64,000 bases of DNA, from positions 930,001 through 994,000 of the forward strand of contig OZ253546.1 of the NCBI GenBank assembly GCA_965262585.1, read 5' to 3'. The notes beneath the pieces are model-generated. The model saw only the letters and a program-made list of their open reading frames with translations. It had not been told where the DNA came from and did not search any database. Positions 17,822 to 25,816 of this stretch are shown here, one piece after another; positions within the stretch are counted from its first letter, which is position 1, and each line of letters begins with the position of its first letter. Source of the DNA: JAHRAW01 sp965262585 (GTDB lineage: Bacteria > Pseudomonadota > Gammaproteobacteria > Arenicellales > Poriferihabitantaceae). The position numbers and the translations under genes were made by a program.

Positions 17822-19069
17822 TCAGATGGCGCCCGATTCCCGAATGGCAGTTACTTCGTCTTCGGAGTAGTTCAATACTTGGCGCAGAATCTCCTCGGTG
17901 TGCTCGCCCAGAAGCGGCGAACGTTCCACGGCGACCTCGGAATCGGACATCTTGATGGGGCATCCCACGCTCAAGTATTTGCCCCGTTTCGGGTGATCGA
18001 CCTCCACCACGGTTCCAGTTTTTCGCAGCGACGGCTCCTCGGCGAGTTCTTTCATGGAGAGTATCGGGCCCACCGGAATGTTCAGGGGGTTGCAGGTATC
18101 CATGACCTCAAACTTGGTTTTGGTTTTGGTCCATTCCTCGATGGTTCCAAATATCGCATTGAGTCGCGGCAGGCGCGCCGCCGGTGTGGCGTAATCCGGG
18201 GCTTCTTTCCATTCCGGTTTGCCAATCACATCGCAGATATTCCCCCATGCGGGGGCTTGAGTAATGAAATAGGTGTAGGCGTTGGGGTCGGTCTCCCAGC
18301 CTTTGCATTTCAGGATTCGTCCCGGTTGCCCGCCGCCGGAATCGTTGCCGGCGCGTGGTGTCGCTTCGCCGAACTCGATGCCGTCGCAGTATTGTGAATA
18401 CTCTTTCAGCGGGCCGTGGGCGAGGCGTTGCTGGTCGCGCAGTTTGACCCGGCACAGGTTGAGCACGCCGTCTTGCATCGGCGCCAGCACGCGCTGGCCA
18501 CGGCCGGAGGTTTCGCGCTGCAAAAGCGCGGCGACTATGCCGAGAGCAAGGTGAAGGCCGGTGCCGGAATCGCCGATTTGCGCGCCGGTTACCAACGGCG
18601 GGCCGTCCGGAAATCCCGTTGTCGAAGCCGCGCCGCCGGCGCATTGGGCGACATTTTCATACACCTTGCAATCCTCATAAGGTCCCGGCCCGAAGCCCTT
18701 GACCGAGGCCATGACCATTCGCGGATTGAGCGCCTGAATCCGCTCCCAGGAGAAGCCCATGCGGTCCAGCGCACCCGGCGCAAAGTTCTCGACCAGCACG
18801 TCGCATGCTTTTACCAATCGCTCCAACACCTGTTTGCCGGTTTCATTTTTGGTGTTGAGAGTCAGCGAGCGTTTGTTGTGATTTAACATCGTGAAATACA
18901 ACGAGTCGGCGCCTTCGACGTCGACCAACTGATTACGCGTTGCGTCTCCGACCTCCGGCCGTTCGACCTTGATTACGTCGGCACCGAGCCAGGCCAGCAA
19001 CTGGGTGCAGGTCGGCCCCGATTGGACATGCGTGAAGTCGAGGATGCGGATATTTTCAAGTGCTTTCAT
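17822..19069 (-). CDS. frc: Class III CoA-transferase, formyl-CoA:oxalate CoA-transferase-like
   Basis: 415 residues; O. formigenes Frc has 428. Family III features: N-terminal LDFTHVQSGPTCTQLLAWLG, the catalytic Asp in GAQIGDSGTG (Asp167, equivalent to Asp169 of the O. formigenes enzyme), KVYENVAQCAGGAASTTGF and GGGQPGRILKCKGWETD, which are also in the Oxalobacter enzyme. Frc moves CoA between formate and oxalate. Similarity well beyond the active site makes an oxalate-type dicarboxylate a plausible substrate, although family members also act on other acids. It lies between the TPP enzyme and the formyltransferase gene. Confidence 0.82.
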   Translation of the reverse strand: MKALENIRILDFTHVQSGPTCTQLLAWLGADVIKVERPEVGDATRNQLVDVEGADSLYFTMLNHNKRSLTLNTKNETGKQVLERLVKACDVLVENFAPGALDRMGFSWERIQALNPRMVMASVKGFGPGPYEDCKVYENVAQCAGGAASTTGFPDGPPLVTGAQIGDSGTGLHLALGIVAALLQRETSGRGQRVLAPMQDGVLNLCRVKLRDQQRLAHGPLKEYSQYCDGIEFGEATPRAGNDSGGGQPGRILKCKGWETDPNAYTYFITQAPAWGNICDVIGKPEWKEAPDYATPAARLPRLNAIFGTIEEWTKTKTKFEVMDTCNPLNIPVGPILSMKELAEEPSLRKTGTVVEVDHPKRGKYLSVGCPIKMSDSEVAVERSPLLGEHTEEILRQVLNYSEDEVTAIRESGAI

Positions 19070-19125
19070 TGGTCTTTATAAATGGCTGTGAAAAGGGTTA
19101 GCAAAAATGTCGAACTGCCTGCGAG

Positions 19126-20850
19126 TTACTTATACATAGTCTGGGCTTTGGTGCCGGGGGCGTATTCATCCGGGTCCACCCATATATTGAGCACCGCGCA
19201 TTTGCCGGTTTTGGCGATGGCTTCGCGGGCCCGTTGAAGTGCCGATTGAATGTCTTTCGCTTCACGCACTTCTTCGCCGTAGCCGCCAATCATTTCGCCG
19301 AATTTACCAAACTCGACATCTCCGAGGGCGTTGCCGACGTTGCCTCGTTCAGCGCCATATTTGGCGAGTTGGCCGTAGCGAATTTGGTTCATGTGGGAAT
19401 TATTGCCGATGACGGCGAGGAACGGCGCGCCGAAACGCTGGGCGGTTTCCATGTCAAACGCGGTCATGCCGAAGGAGCCGTCTCCGTAGAGGCATAACAC
19501 TTCCTTATCGGGATGGGCTAGTTTTGCCGCCATGGAAAATCCGGTGCCCACACCGAGCGAGCCGAGCGCGCCCGGGTCCATCCACTGGCCGGGGTTTCGC
19601 GGTCGCACCGCTTGGGCGGAAATGGTGACGATGTCGCCGCCGTCTCCGATATAAATGGTGTCTTCACCGAGAAATTCGTTGATCTCGAAGGCCAGTCGAT
19701 AGGGATGAATGGGATGCTGGTCGGTGGTGAACATGGGTTTGAGTTTTTCCAGTTTGGCGGCCTCGATTTGGCGCAATTCTTTCATCCATGTGCGGCGGGC
19801 GTTGCGGGCGCCGTCATCGGTGCGTCCCGATGCGGCTTGTTCAACCGCCGCCAGAATAGCGCCGGGGTGTCCCGCCAGCCCCAAACTGATGGCGCGGTTC
19901 TTGCCGACTGTGGCGTAGTTTTGGTCGATCTGCACCAGCGTCGCCTCGTTGGCTATGCGTTTTCCATAGCCCATGCGAAAGTCGAAGGGCGTGCCGACGA
20001 TGACGATGACATCGGCGTTTTTGAAGGCATCGCTGCGGGTTCGGTCGAAGTGATGGGGGTCGTCCTGGGGCAGCATTCCACGGCTGGCGCCGTTCAGGTA
20101 GGCGGGCACATCCAGCGCCCGCACAAAATCAATGGCCGCCCGGTGTCCCCGGCAAGTCCATACCTGCTGGCCGAACAATACCGCCGGGCGTTTCGACTTA
20201 ACCAAAATATCCGCCAGTTGCTCGATGTCCGCAGGGTCGCCGATGGAGCGTGCCGAGGCGCGATAGGTACCGGGTTCGGGGATTACCGCGGTCTCGACCG
20301 GGATTTCGCGGTCGAGGACATCGCGGGGAATTTCAAGATAGGACGGCCCGCAGGCACCGCTAAAACATTCCCGCGCAGCCATGCTCACCATATCCGCGAC
20401 TCGCTCGGTGGAATACACCCCGGAGGAAAATTTGGTGATGGGCGCCATCATGTCCACATGGGGTAGGTCTTGCAGCGAACCCATTTTGTGTTGGGACAGG
20501 GAGCTTTGCCCGCCGATATGCAGAACCGGACTCTCCGAGCGAAACGCCGTGGCAATGCCGGTCATCGCATTGGTGCATCCGGGCCCGGCGGTGGTGACCA
20601 CGCAGCCGAGTTTGCCGGTTTGCCGGGCGTAGCCGTCGGCGGCGTGTGCGGCGGTTTGCTCGTGGCGTACATCGACGATTCGGATACCTTCATCCAGGCA
20701 ACCGTCGTAAATATCTATGATATGGCCGCCGCACAGGGTGAAGATCGTGTCCACGCCTTCGTTTTTCAGCGCCCGGGCGACCAGATGGCCGCCGGAAATA
20801 ACGCCGCCGCTTTTGTCTTTCTTGGTCAGGGTGTCGGTTGTGGTACTCAT
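19126..20850 (-). CDS. TPP-dependent lyase/decarboxylase (oxalyl-CoA decarboxylase / 2-hydroxyacyl-CoA lyase / IlvB-like)
   Basis: 574 residues in the three-domain TPP enzyme architecture. The catalytic Glu that activates TPP is in RHEQTAAHAADGYA (Glu64), and the C-terminal TPP/Mg2+ site runs from GDGSFGMTAFDMETA to NNS. The N terminus (GGHLVARALKNEGVDTIF) resembles acetolactate-synthase-like proteins rather than Oxalobacter Oxc, so sequence alone does not fix the substrate. With the CoA-transferase next door an acyl-CoA substrate (oxalyl-CoA, or a 2-hydroxyacyl-CoA giving formyl-CoA) is likely. The ATG at 20850 lies 11 bases after the tctA stop; the frame open beyond it is the antisense of tctA. 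Confidence 0.75.
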   Translation of the reverse strand: MSTTTDTLTKKDKSGGVISGGHLVARALKNEGVDTIFTLCGGHIIDIYDGCLDEGIRIVDVRHEQTAAHAADGYARQTGKLGCVVTTAGPGCTNAMTGIATAFRSESPVLHIGGQSSLSQHKMGSLQDLPHVDMMAPITKFSSGVYSTERVADMVSMAARECFSGACGPSYLEIPRDVLDREIPVETAVIPEPGTYRASARSIGDPADIEQLADILVKSKRPAVLFGQQVWTCRGHRAAIDFVRALDVPAYLNGASRGMLPQDDPHHFDRTRSDAFKNADVIVIVGTPFDFRMGYGKRIANEATLVQIDQNYATVGKNRAISLGLAGHPGAILAAVEQAASGRTDDGARNARRTWMKELRQIEAAKLEKLKPMFTTDQHPIHPYRLAFEINEFLGEDTIYIGDGGDIVTISAQAVRPRNPGQWMDPGALGSLGVGTGFSMAAKLAHPDKEVLCLYGDGSFGMTAFDMETAQRFGAPFLAVIGNNSHMNQIRYGQLAKYGAERGNVGNALGDVEFGKFGEMIGGYGEEVREAKDIQSALQRAREAIAKTGKCAVLNIWVDPDEYAPGTKAQTMYK

Positions 20851-20861
20851 AATGGCCGGTA

Positions 20862-22370
20862 TCAAGGATTTTGGCTGGAGCGGTTGCGGAACTTGCGAAT
20901 GGCCGGATAACTGAGGAGGATGACGGCGCAGAGAATGCACAGCCCGGCGATGGGCCGCTCGATGAAGGTCAGCATATCCCCCTGAGAGGCCAGCAACGAC
21001 TGCCGCAGGGAACGCTCGGCAAGGGGGCCGAGCACAATCGCCAGCACCGCCGGGGCAACCGGGTAGTTCAGTTTCCGCATCAGGTAGCCGACTATGCCGA
21101 AAAGAAACATCAGCCACACGTCGTGCATGGTTTGAGTGGGTGCGTATCCGCCGACTATGCACAGGATATAAATGATCGGCGCAAGGATGGTGAAGGGCAA
21201 GGTTAGCACCTTGACGAACACCGGGATGAAAGCGATGTTGATGAGCACCGTCACCATGTTGGCGATGTACAAAGAGCCGATCAGGCCCCAGACAAACTCG
21301 GGGTGCTCGCTGAACAGCAACGGGCCGGGGCGCAACCCCCAGATGATCATGCCGCCGAGCAGGATGGCGGTGGTCGGCGAGCCGGGAATTCCGAGGGTGA
21401 TCATCGGTAGCATGGAGCCGGTGGAGGCGGCGTTGTTGGCCGCTTCCGGTGCGGCGACCCCGGACACGTTGCCCTTGCCGAAGGATTCCGGTTCCTTGGA
21501 AAAGGTCTTGGCGAGACCGTAAGACATCAGGGAAGCCGGGGTTGCCCCGGCCGCCGGAAGGGTGCCTACGAAGTAGCCGATGAACGAGCCCAGAATGGTA
21601 GTTTTCAGGTAGTGCTTGATATCCTTCAGGCTGTTCCACAACGACCGAAAGGACATCTCGACTTTGTGCGCCATCACCTTGCCTTTGGTGGTCTCCAGCG
21701 TCCACAGCATCTCGCCGATGCCGTAGATGCCGATGGCCAGGACGAGGAAGTTGACGCCGTGGTAAAACCCGGAGATGTCGCCGAAAATGAGGCGCGGCTG
21801 GCCGGAAATAATATCCAGCCCCACGCTCGCCAGCACCAAGCCGATGAGAATGGAGAAAATGGTCTTGGGAATGTCGTCGCCGCCCAGCCCGATGAAGGTG
21901 GCAAACGCCAGCACCATCAGGGCAAATTCTTCCGGCGGCCCGAACTTGAGGGCAAAGGCCGCCAGCGGCGGGGCAAAAAGCGTGAACAACACCACCGAGA
22001 TGGTGCCGCCGATGAACGAGGCGATGGCGGCGGCGATGAGCGCCTTGTCGGCCTTTCCCGCTTGCGCCAACGGGCGGCCATCGAACACCGTGGCAACGGC
22101 GGTGGATGCGCCCGGAATGCCGAGGGTAATGGAACTGATTGCGCCGCCGTACATTGCGCCGTAGTAGATGGCGGCGAGGAAAATGATCGCGGCGGTCGGC
22201 GGCACCAGAAAAGTAATGGGCAGCAAAATCGCCACGCCGTTGACCGAGCCCAGCCCCGGCATGGCGCCGACCAGCAGGCCGATGGTACAGCCCAGCACGA
22301 TCATCATAAAGTTAACCGGCTGCAACGCCTCAAAAATGCCGGCGCCGAGCAATGACAGGGTTGCTTCCAT
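20862..22370 (-). CDS. tctA: Tripartite tricarboxylate transporter large permease
   Basis: 502 residues, the normal TctA length, with about a dozen hydrophobic segments. Signature stretches GCTIGLLVGAMPGLGSVNGV and ITLGIPGSPTTAILLGGM are the two symmetric Gly/Pro-rich loops of the family. It forms the cation-driven uptake channel with TctB and the periplasmic TctC. The three genes are together in the order tctC-tctB-tctA ahead of catabolic genes, so the imported acid is probably the operon's substrate. Confidence 0.93.
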   Translation of the reverse strand: MEATLSLLGAGIFEALQPVNFMMIVLGCTIGLLVGAMPGLGSVNGVAILLPITFLVPPTAAIIFLAAIYYGAMYGGAISSITLGIPGASTAVATVFDGRPLAQAGKADKALIAAAIASFIGGTISVVLFTLFAPPLAAFALKFGPPEEFALMVLAFATFIGLGGDDIPKTIFSILIGLVLASVGLDIISGQPRLIFGDISGFYHGVNFLVLAIGIYGIGEMLWTLETTKGKVMAHKVEMSFRSLWNSLKDIKHYLKTTILGSFIGYFVGTLPAAGATPASLMSYGLAKTFSKEPESFGKGNVSGVAAPEAANNAASTGSMLPMITLGIPGSPTTAILLGGMIIWGLRPGPLLFSEHPEFVWGLIGSLYIANMVTVLINIAFIPVFVKVLTLPFTILAPIIYILCIVGGYAPTQTMHDVWLMFLFGIVGYLMRKLNYPVAPAVLAIVLGPLAERSLRQSLLASQGDMLTFIERPIAGLCILCAVILLSYPAIRKFRNRSSQNP

Positions 22371-22394
22371 TGGTATAAGTTTTCCTTTGCCGGG

Positions 22395-22901
22395 CTAGGA
22401 ATACATCAGGTCGTAGATCGGATAGAACAGCGGCTCGGTGATGGACTTCGGCAAGGGTATTTTCAAAGCCCATTCAAACAAGCAGAAAATAAACACCGGA
22501 AGCGCGATCATCAACACCGAGGTCAGCGTCCACGAATGCCGCCCCACCAGCCGCAGGTAGAACAAAAGAAACAGAAACAACGCCGCGTAGATGCCAATCA
22601 GGTGGGTGGCGATCAACAAGAACAAAATCGAACCGGCGGAAACGCCGACCACCTGAAGTTTCTCGCCGCTCAGATACGACTCGCTCGAACGGGACTCCGG
22701 GGTGATGCGGCGAAACCAGCGATACATCGTGATTAGCGAAACCGTCAGCATGCCAGCGGACAGCCAGAACGGCCACGCGCCCGCGCCGGGGCCACGGGTT
22801 TCCACCCAGCCGATGTTGAGTTCGGCGCTCTTGAACATGAGCCCGATGGAGCACAGCGCGCACAAAAACGCCATCATCAATTCTGCGGTGCGAACGGTCA
22901 T
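22395..22901 (-). CDS. tctB: Tripartite tricarboxylate transporter small permease
   Basis: 168 residues with four predicted membrane helices. The GPGAGAWPFWLSAGMLTVSL segment matches the conserved GPGffP-like motif of TctB. It lies between tctC and tctA with 24 bases to the latter. Confidence 0.88.
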   Translation of the reverse strand: MTVRTAELMMAFLCALCSIGLMFKSAELNIGWVETRGPGAGAWPFWLSAGMLTVSLITMYRWFRRITPESRSSESYLSGEKLQVVGVSAGSILFLLIATHLIGIYAALFLFLLFYLRLVGRHSWTLTSVLMIALPVFIFCLFEWALKIPLPKSITEPLFYPIYDLMYS

Positions 22902-22981
22902 CGCGGGTTCATGGTCGTTGTCGTTATTGTGCGTTGTGGTGTCCGGCGGGGTTGATTGCTTGGTCGCCCGTCAGGCCGCAG

Positions 22982-22997
22982 GGGGCATCCGTGCCCC
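22982..22997 (-). promoter_or_regulatory. Hairpin between tctC and tctB
   Basis: On the transcript, GGGGCA-CGGA-TGCCCC forms a perfect 6-bp stem in the 115-bp tctC-tctB gap, with no T run. Such hairpins after a binding-protein gene often protect the upstream mRNA and make the receptor more abundant than the permeases. Confidence 0.45.
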
Positions 22998-23016
22998 ACT
23001 GGCTTTGGTGCGCCGG

Positions 23017-24018
23017 TTATTCCCCGGTAATGGCCGTAGCACCGACCGACTCGATCAATTTTTTATGCTTGGCGATTTCGGTTGTGTGGTATTCACTGAG
23101 CGCATTTCCCGCCAACCATTCATCGCAAGCAAGCCCGTCGTCCAGGCAGAACTTCTGCCACTCCTCTGAGTTGAACAGGGTTTCAAACAGATTGATGTAC
23201 CACTGCTGGGCTTCCTCGGACATTCCCGGCGGGCCGTTGATCGAACGCTGCATGTAATACTCAAGGTTATGGCCGAGTTCTTTGGCGGTGGGCACATCCG
23301 GGTAGGCCGGAAGCCGCTCCGCGGTGAATTGAACCAGCGGCTTGGATTTGCCGGCGCGGTAGAATTCATTTTGCTCCGCCGGGTTATTGACGGTGGAATC
23401 AATGTGTTTGCCTATCAGGTTTTTGGCCACGGTACCGCCGCCGGGGAACGGGATGTAGGTGACCTGATAACCAAAGTTGCTTTCCATCATCGCGGTCAAA
23501 ATGGAATCCTCTTGACCGATTCCGGTGCCGCCCACCTTCCAATTTCTGCCTGCCGCTTTGACCGCTTTCACATAACTGTCGAGGTCGGTGATGTCGGATT
23601 GGTCGTTGTGAACCCAGAGCAGGAAATTATCCAGTGCCATGCGTCCGATGGGGGTGAATTTCTGGACATCAACGCCGATACCCTTTTGAATGATGGGGGT
23701 AGTGTAGAAACTGTTGAGGGTAACCAGAACGACATGGTTGTCGCCCTTCTTGTCCTGCATATACCGAAGCGCTTCGGCGCCCGAGCCGCCCGGTTTGTTG
23801 ATGGGAATAAACGGCCGTGGCGACAAGTTTTTCTGCTCAATCAGACCCTGCAACAAGCGCGCGATCTGATCCGCACCGCCACCGGTGCCGGCCATGATGA
23901 TAAGTTCAATGGGTTTTTTCGGCGACCATGCGGCGGTTGCCGGCACGGAAAGGCCAAGCACCATCGCCACGGCAATCGCTGCCTGCAGAACAAATTTCAA
24001 TTTGCGGATGATGTTCAT
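23017..24018 (-). CDS. tctC: Periplasmic solute-binding protein of the TTT family (TctC/Bug)
   Basis: 333 residues. The signal peptide MNIIRKLKFVLQAAIAVAMV ends near VPATAA, followed by the Bug-family start WSPKKPIELIIMAGTGGGAD and NKPGGSGAEALRYM. Bug proteins bind small carboxylates or amides. The ATG at 24018 has AGGAAA upstream, and upstream in-frame codons are not conserved. It is the first gene of the operon, 50 bases downstream of the GntR-like palindrome. Confidence 0.93.
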   Translation of the reverse strand: MNIIRKLKFVLQAAIAVAMVLGLSVPATAAWSPKKPIELIIMAGTGGGADQIARLLQGLIEQKNLSPRPFIPINKPGGSGAEALRYMQDKKGDNHVVLVTLNSFYTTPIIQKGIGVDVQKFTPIGRMALDNFLLWVHNDQSDITDLDSYVKAVKAAGRNWKVGGTGIGQEDSILTAMMESNFGYQVTYIPFPGGGTVAKNLIGKHIDSTVNNPAEQNEFYRAGKSKPLVQFTAERLPAYPDVPTAKELGHNLEYYMQRSINGPPGMSEEAQQWYINLFETLFNSEEWQKFCLDDGLACDEWLAGNALSEYHTTEIAKHKKLIESVGATAITGE

Positions 24019-24069
24019 CGTTTTCCTCGCTATGAGATTGGTTGGGTGCGGTTGTGACGCACTGATTTT

Positions 24070-24081
24070 GTGGTATACCAC
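24070..24081. promoter_or_regulatory. Probable GntR (FadR-subfamily) operator
   Basis: Perfect 12-bp palindrome GTGGTATACCAC, about 50 bp upstream of the tctC start, followed by a further CATACCA half site. TGGTATACCA cores are typical of FCD-domain GntR regulators of carboxylate catabolism. No GntR gene is in the window, so the regulator would act in trans. Confidence 0.6.
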
Positions 24082-24150
24082 ATACCAGAGAAAAAATACT
24101 GTATTTCGGCAGGTTTGCTTTCTTAAAAGGTCCAACTCCGCCGGGATTAT

Positions 24151-24187
24151 TTCACTGGATTCCCGTCTTCTCGGGAATGACTACCGG
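24151..24187. repeat. Dispersed intergenic repeat, copy B
   Basis: CTGGATTCCCGTCTTCTCGG followed by GAATGACTACCGGG. The core at 24159-24178 is an exact ATTCCC-N8-GGGAAT, formally identical to the neisserial dRS3 consensus. It lies in the 24019-24279 gap. Confidence 0.7.
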
Positions 24188-24279
24188 GTGGGATTGGTGG
24201 TATTGCGGGCGCGAATAATGGTTGCGCTTTGGGGGTGGTGGGGTATTATTGGCGGGGGTTGTGAGCGTCGGCGCAAATG

Positions 24280-24310
24280 AAAAAAGAGGGGCGACCTGAC
24301 GATCGCCCCG
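24280..24310 (-). terminator. Rho-independent terminator after the DUF1127 gene
   Basis: On the minus strand GGGGCGA-N8-TCGCCCC followed by TCTTTTTT: a strong 7-bp GC-rich stem with a U run, about 40 bases after the DUF1127 stop. Confidence 0.85.
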
Positions 24311-24351
24311 CACAAACACCAACGGAGGAAAAACTTTGCGGATTGCTTTTA

Positions 24352-24636
24352 TTAGGCCGCTTTTTGGACTTGGAAAGCCGGGGCGACTTTTTCGTCTGGC
24401 ATCCGAAGTACTTCGGGATGCTTGCCGAAATTTTGCACCGCGTGCTTGATCTGGTAGCGTTCGATGCCAATGTCGCGCAACAGGGCATCGGGCATTGCGG
24501 TCAATTCGCGGATGGCGATGTTGCGGCTCCGCCAGGCTTTCAGTGCCGCCAGCCCCCTGGAAAGCAGGGTTGGGCGAAACAGCCCGTGTACGATGTTGTC
24601 GTGGCCGTTGTGGCCGGTATGGATGGATTTGCTCAT
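24352..24636 (-). CDS. DUF1127 protein
   Basis: 94 residues with the short Arg-rich DUF1127 motif AWRSRNIAIRELTAMPDALL followed by RDIGIERYQI. In alphaproteobacteria such YjiS-like proteins bind RNA and influence phosphate and carbon metabolism; a role here is unknown. It has a strong AGGAGG ribosome site, which overlaps the end of the upstream 28-codon gene, and is followed by a clear terminator, so the two small genes form a compact operon. Confidence 0.85.
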   Translation of the reverse strand: MSKSIHTGHNGHDNIVHGLFRPTLLSRGLAALKAWRSRNIAIRELTAMPDALLRDIGIERYQIKHAVQNFGKHPEVLRMPDEKVAPAFQVQKAA

Positions 24637-24647
24637 GTCGGTTCCTC

Positions 24648-24734
24648 CTAGTTGATGACGGTAACAATTACCGCCAGAATGATGATGGCGCCAACATAGG
24701 CGCCTCCCACTTTGATCCAAAGATCGTTTGCCAT
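24648..24734 (-). CDS. 28-residue single-pass membrane peptide
   Basis: Reading frame MANDLWIKVGGAYVGAIIIL plus AVIVTVIN, one transmembrane helix with almost no soluble part. GAGGAGG lies eight to ten bases before the ATG. The TAG stop is part of the region that forms the ribosome site of the DUF1127 gene 11 bases on, which argues for deliberate linkage. No known function; too short for ordinary gene callers. Confidence 0.65.
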   Translation of the reverse strand: MANDLWIKVGGAYVGAIIILAVIVTVIN

Positions 24735-24841
24735 TTTCGCGCCCTCCTCTAAATATCGGGTTAGAATTAATGCTGTTCATCAGCGATTGGGATAAATATA
24801 GGGCGCGGGGGGGTTGAAAACAAACGAAATATGTTCATAAT

Positions 24842-24865
24842 ATGTATGAGCATTTACTCATACAT
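24842..24865. promoter_or_regulatory. Inverted repeat immediately upstream of the LysR-type gene
   Basis: Perfect 9-bp arms ATGTATGAG and CTCATACAT with a 6-bp spacer, ending five bases before the ATG at 24871. It could be the regulator's own binding site or a hairpin in the mRNA leader that controls initiation. The surrounding 24735-24870 gap is AT-rich and must also contain the divergent promoters. Confidence 0.5.
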
Positions 24866-24870
24866 CTATA

Positions 24871-25803
24871 ATGGCCGTCCGCTTCCCTTCCCTCTCTGCC
24901 CTGCGCGCCCTCGAGGCCGCCGCCCGGCATTTAAGCTTTACCCGTGCCGCTGAGGAGTTGTTCGTCACACAAAGCGCCATCAGCCACCAAATCAAACACG
25001 CCGAGGAGTTGTGGGAACTGAAACTGTTCGAGAAACGGGGGCGGCGCATCGTCCTCACCGAGGCCGGCCATGCGCTGGTGCCGGTCATCCGCGACTTCAT
25101 CCGCCGCATCACTATGACGCTGGAGGATCTCAGCGAGAAAAACGAGACCCCCACTGCGTTGCGCGTGACCTTGTTGCAATCCTTCGCCTTCAAGTGGCTG
25201 GTGCATCGCCTCGGGCATTTCAATCAGGATTACCCGGAAATCGACGTGTGGATTTCCACCACCGATGATCTCGTCGACTTCGATTCGGAGAACGCCGATG
25301 TTGGCATCCGCTTGGGCTACGGCGGCTGGAGCAACCTGCACGAAGAACTGTTGCTCACCGAGTATGTCTTTCCGGTCTGCAGCCCGCAATTCCTGCGCGA
25401 ACATCCGCTGCCGGAAAAACCCGCCGGGCTGCTCAAGTTGCCGCTGCTACGAAGGAGCGCCGTGGATATCTGCCCGAGGTGGCGGGATTGGTTTCGGGAC
25501 GCTGGCGTCATAGTGAAGCGCATGCCCGCCGGCAGCAAGTTCCCGCAAACCAGCCTGGCGATCCAGGCCGCCATCGACCATCAGGGAGTCGCCCTGGCGC
25601 GCAGTGCCCATGTTCTTGATGACATCAACGCCGGGCGGCTGACGCGCCTGTATCCCGAAGTGCTGAGCCGCTCGAACGTCTCGTATTATTTTGTGTGTGT
25701 GCCGGGCCATGAAACCGAACATCAGATCGCTGCGTTTCGGGAGTGGTTGCTGCGCGAAGCGAAAAAATCCCAGCGGGAATTCGACCAGATGGTAGCCATA
25801 TAA
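24871..25803 (+). CDS. LysR-type transcriptional regulator, GcvA-like
   Basis: 310 residues. N-terminal winged helix-turn-helix (LRALEAAARHLSFTRAAEEL, then VTQSAISHQIK) of the GcvA type and a periplasmic-binding-like effector domain containing VWISTTDDLVDFDSENADVG. Target unknown. It is divergent from the DUF1127 pair and 850 bp from the tct operon, whose promoter carries a GntR-type rather than LysR-type palindrome. It may regulate the neighbouring small operon or itself. Confidence 0.88.
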   Translation: MAVRFPSLSALRALEAAARHLSFTRAAEELFVTQSAISHQIKHAEELWELKLFEKRGRRIVLTEAGHALVPVIRDFIRRITMTLEDLSEKNETPTALRVTLLQSFAFKWLVHRLGHFNQDYPEIDVWISTTDDLVDFDSENADVGIRLGYGGWSNLHEELLLTEYVFPVCSPQFLREHPLPEKPAGLLKLPLLRRSAVDICPRWRDWFRDAGVIVKRMPAGSKFPQTSLAIQAAIDHQGVALARSAHVLDDINAGRLTRLYPEVLSRSNVSYYFVCVPGHETEHQIAAFREWLLREAKKSQREFDQMVAI

Positions 25804-25816
25804 TACCGCCGCAGAT

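Noticed and set aside
19126..21705. A single 859-residue frame spanning the TPP enzyme and part of tctA
   Set aside because: The first 285 residues are the antisense/out-of-frame reading of tctA; the TPP enzyme starts at the ATG at 20850 just after the tctA stop.
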